From NCBI RefSeq assembly GCF_000189755.2, contig NZ_KI912183.1, forward strand, positions 870,257 through 934,256: DNA of 64,000 nt. The letters are read 5' to 3'. The first letter of the stretch is position 1. Each line of letters starts with the position of its first letter. The notes beneath the pieces were generated by a model. That model did not search any database. It was not told where the DNA came from and worked only from the letters and a program-made list of their open reading frames with translations. The translations under genes were made by a program, and so were the position numbers. This document shows positions 27,600 to 35,586 of the stretch, piece after piece. Source of the stretch: Desulfotomaculum nigrificans DSM 574. Its GTDB lineage: Bacteria; Bacillota; Desulfotomaculia; Desulfotomaculales; Desulfotomaculaceae.

Positions 27600-28171
27600 T
27601 AAGAATTCTCCTCCTCATCCAGGGCAAATACTGTAAAGGTTCCCTCAAACACAATTGATTCTTTAACCATAGATACAACTTTAACGATGTATCTGTTTTC
27701 TTCCTGGCTATGAATTTGTGCCCTAGCTATAACCTGATCGCCAGCTTTCACAGGATGTTTAAACACCACTCTGGCTGAGCCGGTTAAGGCTACTTCAGCA
27801 TCAATAATCGCCACAGCAAGGGAATTGGCTTGGGCAAACAGGTGGTGGCCCCTGGCTACCAAATTTTTGCGAAAAGTCATTTCCGGAGTAATTTTAAGCC
27901 GGGAAACCCCGAATTGGCCAACCACAATATTTAACAGTTCGCCAAATAACTCGTCACTACCCAGTGAACGTACCGGAGAGTTACCTTGTAACGCCGTCTT
28001 CATTCGCTCACGTAATTCAGGGATACTTAGCTCTGCCCGGTCCAACCGGATGGTTTGAATGCTAACTCCCAACAACCTGGCCAAATCTTCATCTTTGAGC
28101 AGTGGGTTACCGGCAAGGTAATGAGTTAATTTTTTTTGCCTTTGACTTTTGCTACTGCTACTCCTAGCCAT
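27599..28171 (-). CDS. fapR: Fatty acid and phospholipid biosynthesis repressor FapR
   Basis: FapR represses fab/pls genes and is released by malonyl-CoA. The 190-residue product has an N-terminal helix-turn-helix (about residues 20-50, LARLLGVSIQTIRLDRAEL) and a C-terminal hot-dog fold (from about 80) that binds malonyl-CoA. I chose the ATG at 28171 with GGTGG 8 bases upstream; an ATG at 28192 abuts the operator and has no site. The perfect operator on its own promoter means the whole fab operon is probably autoregulated. Confidence 0.94.
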   Translation of the reverse strand: MARSSSSKSQRQKKLTHYLAGNPLLKDEDLARLLGVSIQTIRLDRAELSIPELRERMKTALQGNSPVRSLGSDELFGELLNIVVGQFGVSRLKITPEMTFRKNLVARGHHLFAQANSLAVAIIDAEVALTGSARVVFKHPVKAGDQVIARAQIHSQEENRYIVKVVSMVKESIVFEGTFTVFALDEEENS

Positions 28172-28194
28172 TTTCGCGACCACCGTGCACATTT

Positions 28195-28211
28195 TTAGTA
28201 CCTGGTACTAA
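28195..28211. promoter_or_regulatory. FapR operator
   Basis: TTAGTACC-T-GGTACTAA is a perfect 8-1-8 palindrome and agrees, as I recall it, with the FapR box of bacilli. It starts at the last base of the -10 box and covers the likely transcription start, so binding would block initiation. Confidence 0.88.
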
Positions 28212-28239
28212 TTATAACCATAAACTTATCACAGTGCAA
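28211..28239 (-). promoter_or_regulatory. Promoter of the fapR-plsX-fab operon
   Basis: TTGCAC (28239-28234), 17-base spacer, TATAAT (28216-28211) on the minus strand. The FapR box follows at once. Confidence 0.85.
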
Positions 28240-28265
28240 ACTTTTTTCCAACTTTTTCCCATAAA

Positions 28266-28299
28266 AAGTAAAAACCCTTTCTCACAGGAGAAAGGGTTT
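28266..28299 (-). terminator. Terminator after rpmF
   Basis: AAACCCTTTCTC-CTGT-GAGAAAGGGTTT, a 12-bp stem, followed on the minus strand by TTACTTTTT. It isolates the DUF177-rpmF pair from fapR. Confidence 0.9.
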
Positions 28300-28310
28300 A
28301 CCTTCTTAAA

Positions 28311-28493
28311 TTACTTATCAGCCGCAACAACTTCGCGGTTTTTGTAGTAACCACACTCAGGGCAAAGATGATGCGGTTGGATTAAAGCATGGCACTGTGG
28401 GCAGGCCACCAGGCTGGGGGCTTCTAACTTCATGTTCATAGCCCGGCGCTGTCTTCCCCGATGCTTAGCAAGTTTCCTTTTCGGTACACCCAT
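28311..28493 (-). CDS. rpmF: 50S ribosomal protein L32
   Basis: The 60-residue product begins MGVPKRKLAKHRGRQRRA and has a zinc ribbon with CPQC and CPEC, the C+ form of L32. It follows the DUF177 gene by 29 bases, the standard yceD-rpmF pair found before plsX operons. Confidence 0.97.
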   Translation of the reverse strand: MGVPKRKLAKHRGRQRRAMNMKLEAPSLVACPQCHALIQPHHLCPECGYYKNREVVAADK

Positions 28494-28522
28494 TGCTTAC
28501 ACCCCCTTTAAAGAGTAAAAAC

Positions 28523-29029
28523 TTATTGTTGTAATTTCTTTAGAATTGCCAATCTGGGGTCAATTACTTCATTTTGGCAATTACATTGCTTTAAATTCAG
28601 GTTGGTTCCACACTGGGGGCAAAGGCCCCGGCAATCAGGGGAACAAACCAATCTCATGGGCAGTTCCATAAGCAGTGACTTGATCACTTCCGGCTCAATA
28701 TCAATGACATCTCCATGGAATGTAATTAATTCGTCATCCCCGGCTTGATTAAAACCTTCATTTTCCTGGGTGTAGGTTTCCTCCAGCGGAGCCTGAACCT
28801 TTAGCTCAAAGGGTTCCATGCACTTGGCACAGTTGGTGGAAACGGTTGCTTTAACTAAACCCTTGACCAGGAATAAATTGTTCCGGTTCACTACTTCCCC
28901 GGTTACTTCCACGGGGCTGACAAAATTAAGCTCCTGGCCGTTCATTTCGACAGTCTCTAAGCCTTTGGAGATATTAAAAGTAAAACTTGAGCCAGGCGCA
29001 TTTTTAAGCCGAAGTATGTTGATTTTCAC
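28523..29029 (-). CDS. yceD: DUF177 (YceD) protein, linked to 23S rRNA/L32 metabolism
   Basis: The 168-residue product has the DUF177 core with TNCAKCMEPFEL and a C-terminal Cys-rich tail (CSPDCRGLCPQCGTN and CNC) that probably binds zinc. YceD proteins affect 23S rRNA accumulation and are nearly always beside rpmF, as here. The molecular action is not established. Confidence 0.88.
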   Translation of the reverse strand: MKINILRLKNAPGSSFTFNISKGLETVEMNGQELNFVSPVEVTGEVVNRNNLFLVKGLVKATVSTNCAKCMEPFELKVQAPLEETYTQENEGFNQAGDDELITFHGDVIDIEPEVIKSLLMELPMRLVCSPDCRGLCPQCGTNLNLKQCNCQNEVIDPRLAILKKLQQ

Positions 29030-29062
29030 TGGTTTTGGTCACCTCAATGTTTAACAAAACTC

Positions 29063-29091
29063 ATTATATAAAGCAGGTAATTATTTGTCAA
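29063..29091 (-). promoter_or_regulatory. Promoter of yceD-rpmF
   Basis: TTGACA (29091-29086), 17-base spacer, TATAAT (29068-29063) on the minus strand: a consensus sigma-A promoter. Confidence 0.88.
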
Positions 29092-29249
29092 GGAGAATTA
29101 CTGTATAATGGTAAACTCCTTTCATACCGATCTTTCTAATAGTTTTCCCGTTAAAAAATTGGTGTTAACCAGACATGAAAAAACCGGTATGTCATATTGT
29201 TTGCTGTAGTAGTTATTTTATAGGATGTTTAAGTTAAAAGGTGATTAGC

Positions 29250-30503
29250 TTGCTACCAAAAAGAATTATTATCGCCGACTTAAATAAACGAGAAATAACC
29301 TCTCTGCTTTGGACCGGCCTGGCCGTTTGTTTTGTGGTGGCCATGATTTTACAGCCCAAGGCAGTATTTGATGGTGCCAGTACAGGTCTTAAAGCCTGGT
29401 GGTACATTGTTTTTCCTTCCCTGCTGCCCTTTTTTATTGCCTCCGAATTACTTATGAGTTTTGGCCTGGTGAGATTTATGGGGGTTTTGCTGGAACCGGT
29501 AATGCGCCCTCTCTTTAATGTCCCCGGCGCTGGCGCCTTTGTGATGGTAATTGGCTTTACCAGCGGTTTTCCCATCGGCAGTATGGTAACTGCCCAGCTA
29601 CACCGACAGGGGTTATGTACCAGGATCGAGGCTGAACGTTTAATGAGTTTTACCAACAATTCAAGCCCTTTATTCATGCTGGTGGCCGTATCTGTAGGTA
29701 TGTTTGGTCGTCCTGAACTGGGGGTGGTCATTGCCGGTGCTCATTATTTAGCTAATATCGTATTAGGATTATTACTGCGATTTTACGGACGCCATGACCG
29801 GGAATATATAAAGCCTCCGGCCAACGGTGATTTTTTGTTAAAAAGGGCCTGTCAAGTTTTAATTCAACATGTGCGCCAGGAGCAACGGGCCCTGGGTAAG
29901 TTAGTGGGGGATGCGGTAACCTCATCCATTGCTAAGTTATTGAATATCGGTGGTTTTATTATTTTATTTGCCGTGATTATTAAATTACTTACCCAAGTCG
30001 GATTTATTAAGTGGTTAGCTGCAGTTTTTGGTATGGTGCTGGTTCCTTTGGGCTTTAATCCGGAGATTTTAACTGCTCTGGCCAGCGGCTTTTTTGAAAT
30101 GACCATTGGCACCAAATTAGCTTCGGAAGCGGCGGCACCGGAGCTGCAGAGATTAATGGCAGTGGCCCTGATCCTGGGTTGGAGTGGCTTATCAGTCCAT
30201 GCCCAGGCGGCCAGTATGATTGCGGAGACCAACATTCGTATGGGTATTTTTATTATCACCAGGGTAGCCCATGGATTACTGGCCGCCTTGTTTACCTGGT
30301 TGCTTTATCAACCCGAAAAGGTCACCAGCATGTTGGCTTTACCGGCCCTCTCCTTAGCAGGAAGTTATTCTCCTCATTCTACCCTTACAATCATCGCCGG
30401 TTCCTTTGGGATTATGGTTAGTGCCATCATACTTTTATTCCTATTGGCAGTGTTGCTGCAGCTTTGCACATTATTATGTAAGTTAGTCTTACGCCTTTAT
30501 TAG
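29250..30503 (+). CDS. ylbJ: Sporulation integral membrane protein YlbJ
   Basis: YlbJ is a mother-cell membrane protein needed for spore cortex formation in bacilli. The 417-residue product has about eight hydrophobic segments and the nucleoside-recognition (gate) domain, with AWWYIVFPSLLPFFIASELL-type sequence near residues 50-70 and GFTSGFPIGSMVTAQL. I chose TTG at 29250, with AAGGTG about 6 bases upstream; the GTG at 29241 lies inside that site. GTCATATT at 29192 looks like a sigma-E -35 element, but I see no matching -10. Confidence 0.92.
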   Translation: MLPKRIIIADLNKREITSLLWTGLAVCFVVAMILQPKAVFDGASTGLKAWWYIVFPSLLPFFIASELLMSFGLVRFMGVLLEPVMRPLFNVPGAGAFVMVIGFTSGFPIGSMVTAQLHRQGLCTRIEAERLMSFTNNSSPLFMLVAVSVGMFGRPELGVVIAGAHYLANIVLGLLLRFYGRHDREYIKPPANGDFLLKRACQVLIQHVRQEQRALGKLVGDAVTSSIAKLLNIGGFIILFAVIIKLLTQVGFIKWLAAVFGMVLVPLGFNPEILTALASGFFEMTIGTKLASEAAAPELQRLMAVALILGWSGLSVHAQAASMIAETNIRMGIFIITRVAHGLLAALFTWLLYQPEKVTSMLALPALSLAGSYSPHSTLTIIAGSFGIMVSAIILLFLLAVLLQLCTLLCKLVLRLY

Positions 30504-30556
30504 CCAAACCAAAAAATATTTTAGCTTATCCAGCTGGTCAGAGAGGTATTACTGCC

Positions 30557-30616
30557 ATGTATGTGGAAAAAACTAAGGAAAATTATACTAAAAAGATGGA
30601 ACATAGAAAAAGGTGA
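30557..30616 (+). CDS. Possible 19-codon leader peptide before the acyl-CoA ligase
   Basis: ATG at 30557 opens a frame MYVEKTKENYTKKMEHRKR that stops inside the ribosome binding site of the next gene; GAGAGG lies 10 bases upstream. Lys and Glu dominate. It could couple translation to the ligase, or be chance. Confidence 0.3.
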   Translation: MYVEKTKENYTKKMEHRKR

Positions 30617-30621
30617 GGTCA

Positions 30622-32727
30622 ATGGCAGGCTTAACCCCCCTATTAACACCCAGGACAGTGGCCATTGTCGGTGCGTCTAAGACACCCGGAGAACTAGGCA
30701 ATGTAGTCCTGAAAAACGTTATCGGCTATGGTTTTACCGGTGGAATTTTTCCGGTCACTTCAGCAGAACAAGAAATTGAAGGAATCATTTGTTATAAAAC
30801 CGTACGGGATATCCCGGCCCAGGTGGACTTGGCCGTTATTTGTGTCTCAGCCCCCAATTGTCCGGCGGTGGTTGAAGAATGTGGCCAGGTTGGTATTAAA
30901 AACATTGTGGTTGTTTCGGGTGGATTTAAGGAGATAGGCCCCGAAGGCTTGGAACTGGAGAAAAAACTGCTTTCTGCTTGTCATAAATACGGTATTAGTA
31001 TGGTGGGGCCTAATTGTGTAGGAATTATGAATACCCACGTGCCCGTTAACGCATCTTGTTCCTCAGTATTTCCCTATCAGGGTGACATTGCTTTTATCTC
31101 CCAGAGCAGCGCTATGTTAACATCAATCATAGACTGGTCTAAATCAAACCACCTTGGGTTTAGCCAGGTCATTGGTTTGGGCAACAAAGCACATCTGGAC
31201 GAGGCTGACTTTATTGAGGCCATTGCCAAAGACCCCATGACCAAGGTAATTCTTTGTTATATAGAAGATGTAAATAATGGCAAACATTTTTTGGAAGTAG
31301 TTACCCGGGTGGCTAAACAAAAACCAGTGATTATTCTCAAATCCGGCAGCAGTCAGGCCGGTGCCCAAGCAGTTTCTTCTCACACAGGCGAACTGGCCGG
31401 CAGTGATTTGGCTTATGAAACAGCCTTTACCCAGGCAGGTATTCTAAGGGCCCGCAGCATGACAGAACTGTTTGATCTGGCTGTTTGTTTTTCCTATCAG
31501 CCGGTTCCCCAGGGTGACCGGGTGGCTATTGTGACCAACGCTGGTGGTCCGGGTATTGTTACAGTAGATGCTATTGAAAATTCCGGCTTGATGGTGGCTC
31601 GCTTTGACAAGGAGACATTGGATGCCCTGCGAGCCAATCTACCCACCCAGGCCAACATTTATAATCCGGTGGATGTATTGGGTGATGCCCAATCTGATCG
31701 TTACGGTTTTGCTTTAGAAACAGTTTTAAAGGACCCATATGTAGACAGTGTGGTGGTTCTGGTTTGTCCTACCACTGCTACTGACCCGGAAAATATCGCC
31801 CAAACCATTATTGATCTTAATCAAAAGTATCCCCACAAGCCAATTCTGGCCGTTTACATGGGTGGCGCAGTCTTAGCTGAAAGTGCAAAAATTTTAGCCA
31901 GGGCCAGGATTCCGGTATTTACCTTCCCGGAACCGGCCGTAAACTCCCTGGCGGGCATGGTCAAATATGCCCGCATTGCCGAAACTAATACCCAGGGTGA
32001 AGAGATTATTTTGGACGATGTTGACCAAAACAAGGTCAAAGCTGTTTTCTACGATGTCATTAGGGATGGGCGTAGCGTACTGCTGGGTAGTGAGGCAGCG
32101 GCTGTAGCTGAAGCCTATGGTATACCGGCGGCTCCTATCAAATTGTCCACCAGTCCTGATGAAGCTGTGGCCTTGGCGGAAAAAATGGGTTATCCGGTGG
32201 TACTTAAAGTGGCTTCTCCCAAGATAATGCATAAAACAGACGTAGGTGGAGTAAAAATTGGCCTGACTAATTCTGACCAGGTACGGGATGCTTTTATTGA
32301 AATTATGGAGAATGTTCAGCGTTATCTGCCTAACGTCATCCCTTACGGCATTGAAGTGAGTAAAATGATGCCTAAAGGTACCGAATTAATTGTTGGTATG
32401 ACTAAAGATGTGCAGTTTGGTCCCTTAATTGCCTTCGGCTTAGGGGGTATGTACGTCAACTTACTCAAAGACGTTTCCTTCCGCTTAGCCAAAGGACTTA
32501 CCCGGGAAGAAATCCAGGCTATGATCTCTGAAACCAAGGCCTTTACCCTGCTCCGGGGTTACCGCGGGGAAAGACCTGCTGATATGATCAGCCTAATAGA
32601 CATGGTGGCTCGCACTGCCAAATTGGTGACCGATTTCCCCGAAATCAGCGAAATGGATATTAACCCGTTATTCGCCTATGAAGATGGTGTCTCAGCTCTG
32701 GATATTAAGATCACCATACAGATATAG
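30622..32727 (+). CDS. ADP-forming acyl-CoA (acetyl-CoA) synthetase, single-chain
   Basis: This enzyme interconverts an acyl-CoA plus ADP and phosphate with the free acid, CoA and ATP. The roughly 701-residue product has a CoA-binding domain (VAIVGASKTPGELGNVVLKN at the start), a ligase domain and a C-terminal ATP-grasp domain (from about 480). The likely phospho-accepting His is in SSHTGELAGSDLAYE (about residue 254). I chose ATG 30622, with AAGGTG 6 bases upstream. It is followed by a P-loop/DRTGG protein with which such ligases are often paired. The acid used (acetate, propionate, others) cannot be told. Confidence 0.88.
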   Translation: MAGLTPLLTPRTVAIVGASKTPGELGNVVLKNVIGYGFTGGIFPVTSAEQEIEGIICYKTVRDIPAQVDLAVICVSAPNCPAVVEECGQVGIKNIVVVSGGFKEIGPEGLELEKKLLSACHKYGISMVGPNCVGIMNTHVPVNASCSSVFPYQGDIAFISQSSAMLTSIIDWSKSNHLGFSQVIGLGNKAHLDEADFIEAIAKDPMTKVILCYIEDVNNGKHFLEVVTRVAKQKPVIILKSGSSQAGAQAVSSHTGELAGSDLAYETAFTQAGILRARSMTELFDLAVCFSYQPVPQGDRVAIVTNAGGPGIVTVDAIENSGLMVARFDKETLDALRANLPTQANIYNPVDVLGDAQSDRYGFALETVLKDPYVDSVVVLVCPTTATDPENIAQTIIDLNQKYPHKPILAVYMGGAVLAESAKILARARIPVFTFPEPAVNSLAGMVKYARIAETNTQGEEIILDDVDQNKVKAVFYDVIRDGRSVLLGSEAAAVAEAYGIPAAPIKLSTSPDEAVALAEKMGYPVVLKVASPKIMHKTDVGGVKIGLTNSDQVRDAFIEIMENVQRYLPNVIPYGIEVSKMMPKGTELIVGMTKDVQFGPLIAFGLGGMYVNLLKDVSFRLAKGLTREEIQAMISETKAFTLLRGYRGERPADMISLIDMVARTAKLVTDFPEISEMDINPLFAYEDGVSALDIKITIQI

Positions 32728-32767
32728 CTAACCGGCGTTACACAAAACAATTTTGTGAGGTGTTACC

Positions 32768-33817
32768 ATGAAAAACCTATACATTATGGGTTCCGCAGGT
32801 AGTGGTAAAACAGCCATGGCAGTGGGACTGGCTTTAAAATTTAAACAGGAAGGCCTCCGGATAAACTATTTTAAGCCTGTTGGTATTTCTACAACCACCG
32901 GCAAACCGGATGAGGATGCCGTACTAATGAAGGAAATATTGGCCATGAAAACTCCCTTGGAAGTTATTGTACCCACCACTGCCAGCCCTTTCTACTTATC
33001 TCGGGGTAACCGCTCAGCGGAGTTGTTGGGGATTATTCGCGATGCCTATAATACCATTGCCAGTGAATCAGATATTGTGATTATTGATAGTGCCATTTTC
33101 CCCCATATAATGGGTACCATTGGTTTAGATGCACCTTCCCTGGCTTATGAATTGAAGGCAAACGTCTTATACCTAATTAACGTCAAAAATGATTACAGTT
33201 TGGATCAGACCGTATTTTTTAATAACTACATTCGCTGCAAAGGTGTACCTGTATTGGGGAACATTTTTACCCACGTACCAAGGCCAATTTGGGCTAAAAT
33301 TGAAGGGGTTTATAAGCCTTTATTGGATGAGAACGGTTTCCGCACCCTGGGCATTGTTCCTCGCATCACCGAGTTATCTTCACCCTCGGTGGCTCAGGTT
33401 TATGAGTTATTAGGGGGGGAACTTTTAACCGGTGAACAACACCTTGATTTGCTGGTGGAAGATATCATGGTGGGCGCCATGACCATTGAAAGTGCTTTAA
33501 CCTTTATGCGCCGGTCCAACAACAAAGTGTTTATTACCGGTGGGGACCGGGCTGATATGGCTTTAGCGGCCTTGGAAACCAGCACTGCTGCCATTATTCT
33601 CACCGGCGGACTGTATCCGGATGTGAAAGTTATCAGCCGAGCCATGGAAAAAGGGGTCCCGGTACTGCTGGTTCATTACGATACTTATACAACCATTGAA
33701 AAACTGAGTGAGTTAACCGGACGGATTACCGCCAATGACAAAGAAAGTATTAAAAAGGCTGTAGATAATGTAGAACGTTACTGCGACTGGAAAACCATAT
33801 TAAACAGTCTAAGGTAG
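32768..33817 (+). CDS. P-loop NTPase with DRTGG domain (phosphotransacetylase-regulator-like)
   Basis: The 349-residue product has an N-terminal dethiobiotin-synthetase-like P-loop domain with GSAGSGKTAMAVGLALKF, and a DRTGG domain from about residue 215 (VGAMTIESALTFMRR and FITGGDRADMALAAL). The same pair of domains forms the N-terminal part of some phosphotransacetylases, but the catalytic PTA domain is absent here. It lies 40 bases after the ADP-forming ligase; a role in regulating acyl-CoA metabolism is plausible but unproven. Confidence 0.8.
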   Translation: MKNLYIMGSAGSGKTAMAVGLALKFKQEGLRINYFKPVGISTTTGKPDEDAVLMKEILAMKTPLEVIVPTTASPFYLSRGNRSAELLGIIRDAYNTIASESDIVIIDSAIFPHIMGTIGLDAPSLAYELKANVLYLINVKNDYSLDQTVFFNNYIRCKGVPVLGNIFTHVPRPIWAKIEGVYKPLLDENGFRTLGIVPRITELSSPSVAQVYELLGGELLTGEQHLDLLVEDIMVGAMTIESALTFMRRSNNKVFITGGDRADMALAALETSTAAIILTGGLYPDVKVISRAMEKGVPVLLVHYDTYTTIEKLSELTGRITANDKESIKKAVDNVERYCDWKTILNSLR

Positions 33818-33824
33818 GAAAATA

Positions 33825-33865
33825 GGAAAAAAGGATGGCAAGATTTCTTGCCATCCTTTAGTTTA
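33825..33865. terminator. Bidirectional terminator
   Basis: AAAGGATGGCAAG-ATTT-CTTGCCATCCTTT is a 13-bp stem. The plus side continues TAGTTTATTT and the minus side TTTCC after TTT, so it serves the two convergent transcription units. Confidence 0.85.
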
Positions 33866-33889
33866 TTTAATTGTTATCCAGTTAGCTAG

Positions 33890-34330
33890 CTACCTTCTCA
33901 GTTCAGCCCGGCCCTGTTGAATCTCCGTTATAATCTTTTCAAACCGCTCCTCCAGCCCCTGTAAGATTTCATCAGCGTATTCCCGGGCACCTTGGCGAAT
34001 TTGAGCAGCTACATCCTCAGCCTTTTTAATTGTTTCAGCGGCAATTTGCTCGGCTTGTTTTACAATTTCACTGTTGTCTGCCCTTTTTTCAATTTCACGC
34101 TGGACATCTTCCAACATGCGCTGGGCCTCTTTCTTAGATTCTGCAAGTACCTTTTCTCTTTCCTTCATCAACCATTTGGCCTGGCGAATTTCTTCAGGTA
34201 GCGAGGTACGGATGCGATCGAGGTAGTCCAGAAGTCGGTTCTCGTCTACCATTATTCTTTTAGACAACGGAACCCTGGGGCTCTCCTCAATTAGTTCTTC
34301 CAGTTCGTTCAGAACATTAAAGAGCTCCAT
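33890..34330 (-). CDS. Coiled-coil protein of unknown function, coaD neighbour
   Basis: The 146-residue product is almost wholly helical and charged, with heptad-like Glu/Lys/Leu/Ala patterns from residue 1 to the end. It has a short N-terminal segment ELFNVLNELEELIEESPRVP followed by a conserved-looking basic PLSKRIMVDENRLLDYLD. It resembles ATP-synthase-stalk-like or DivIVA-like coiled coils only in general style. It lies 17 bases after coaD, so it is probably co-transcribed with rsmD-coaD. No function can be assigned. Confidence 0.8.
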   Translation of the reverse strand: MELFNVLNELEELIEESPRVPLSKRIMVDENRLLDYLDRIRTSLPEEIRQAKWLMKEREKVLAESKKEAQRMLEDVQREIEKRADNSEIVKQAEQIAAETIKKAEDVAAQIRQGAREYADEILQGLEERFEKIITEIQQGRAELRR

Positions 34331-34347
34331 GTTTTATCCCTCCCTGG

Positions 34348-34836
34348 TTATTTTACATAACCAAATTTTTCTTTTAATCTTTGGGCCACAAGATCGGGAA
34401 CCATAGCACTTAAACACCCGTTGTATGAGGCAACTTCTTTAACAACCGTAGAACTAATAAATGAATACTCTGCCTTGGTCATTAAATAAACAGTTTCTAA
34501 TTCGGGTGCTAACTTTTTGTTGGTTAAAGCAAAAACAAATTCACCTTCAAAATCGGTAATGGCTCTGATGCCACGCACAATTACACAGGCCCCTTGCTTC
34601 AGGGCATAGTTCACGGTTAGCCCATCAAAAGAATCCACTATCACATTGGGATATTTGGATAAAATATTTTCCAGCATGTCCATTCTTTCTTCAATGGTGA
34701 AGAGAGGCGCTTTCTTTTGGGGATTTATCGCTACCGCCACAATAAGGCGGTCAAAAAGCACCGTGGCCCGTTCAATAATGTCCAAATGGCCGTTAGTGAT
34801 GGGATCAAAGCTACCGGGGTACACGCCAATTCGCAT
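34348..34836 (-). CDS. coaD: Phosphopantetheine adenylyltransferase
   Basis: CoaD makes dephospho-CoA from phosphopantetheine and ATP. The 162-residue product begins with the nucleotidyl-transferase motif YPGSFDPITNGHLDIIERA and contains VRGIRAITDFEGEF and the SSTVVKEVA segment. The ATG is 2 bases past the rsmD stop, the common rsmD-coaD pair. Confidence 0.97.
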   Translation of the reverse strand: MRIGVYPGSFDPITNGHLDIIERATVLFDRLIVAVAINPQKKAPLFTIEERMDMLENILSKYPNVIVDSFDGLTVNYALKQGACVIVRGIRAITDFEGEFVFALTNKKLAPELETVYLMTKAEYSFISSTVVKEVASYNGCLSAMVPDLVAQRLKEKFGYVK

Positions 34837-34838
34837 AT

Positions 34839-35402
34839 CTATCCTCCTGGGCTGTCGTATCTATAGAATGTCAATGCTGTATCTCCGTATTTTTCACGCC
34901 GATAAGCGGCCAGCCTTCCTACCAGATCAGGTGGTAGGTCTGACTTATTACTCTCAACCACTAACGTTCCATGTGGGCTGAGCAGCCCCTGGCGTTCAAT
35001 ACCTTCCATAGTGGGTACCTCATGGCCGTGTTTATATGGTGGATCGATAAAGATTAAATCAAATACTTCCTTTTTCTTACCCAGCGTCTGGATAGCCCGC
35101 TGCACATCCAGCACCAGCACCTGTGCCTTTTCGCTAAATCCACAAAGTTTCAGATTATTTAAAATTATGGTAGCGGCACTGCGGTCCTTTTCCACTAAAA
35201 CAGCCCTGGCGGCACCCCTACTCAGAGCCTCAATGGCCACGGCACCAGTACCACTGAACAAATCCAAAAACTTACTGTCTGGAACTTGGTGTGCCAGAAT
35301 ATTAAACAAAGCCTCCCTAACTCTGTCCGTGGTCGGTCTGGTGGACATTCCTTTAGGGCTTTTAAGGGTGCGTCCTCTGGCAGAACCAGCAATGATGCGC
35401 AA
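34839..35402 (-). CDS. rsmD: 16S rRNA (guanine-966 N2)-methyltransferase
   Basis: The 187-residue product starts MRIIAGSARGRTLKSPKGM, has the AdoMet motif FLDLFSGTGAVAIEALSRGA and the catalytic motif FDLIFIDPPYKHG. RsmD acts on the assembled 30S particle. It heads the rsmD-coaD-coiled-coil set. Confidence 0.95.
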   Translation of the reverse strand: MRIIAGSARGRTLKSPKGMSTRPTTDRVREALFNILAHQVPDSKFLDLFSGTGAVAIEALSRGAARAVLVEKDRSAATIILNNLKLCGFSEKAQVLVLDVQRAIQTLGKKKEVFDLIFIDPPYKHGHEVPTMEGIERQGLLSPHGTLVVESNKSDLPPDLVGRLAAYRREKYGDTALTFYRYDSPGG

Positions 35403-35498
35403 GCCTGAGATTCCCTTCCTTAATTGGTTTACAATACCTTTTGCTATTATAGCATAAGCCGCAAAAAAAATCGAATTGTTTACTTAAAGTTACTATTT

Positions 35499-35528
35499 GT
35501 ATAAATGAACCCCGACGGGTACAGGATA
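35499..35528 (+). promoter_or_regulatory. Candidate forespore (sigma-G-like) promoter of gpr
   Basis: GTATA (35499-35503), an 18-base spacer and CAGGATA (35522-35528) fit the sigma-G pattern partly. The gpr gene is forespore-expressed in bacilli, which supports the reading, but the -10 match is weak. Confidence 0.35.
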
Positions 35529-35586
35529 TATTGGAGACATTGGAAAAATTGCTAAAAACAGTAATGTTACACGGGAGGTTAAAACA

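Noticed and set aside
29234-29731. 165-codon minus-strand frame opposite ylbJ
   Set aside because: It is antisense to a membrane protein gene, lacks a ribosome binding site and is Ser/Thr/Lys-rich in the manner of an antisense shadow.
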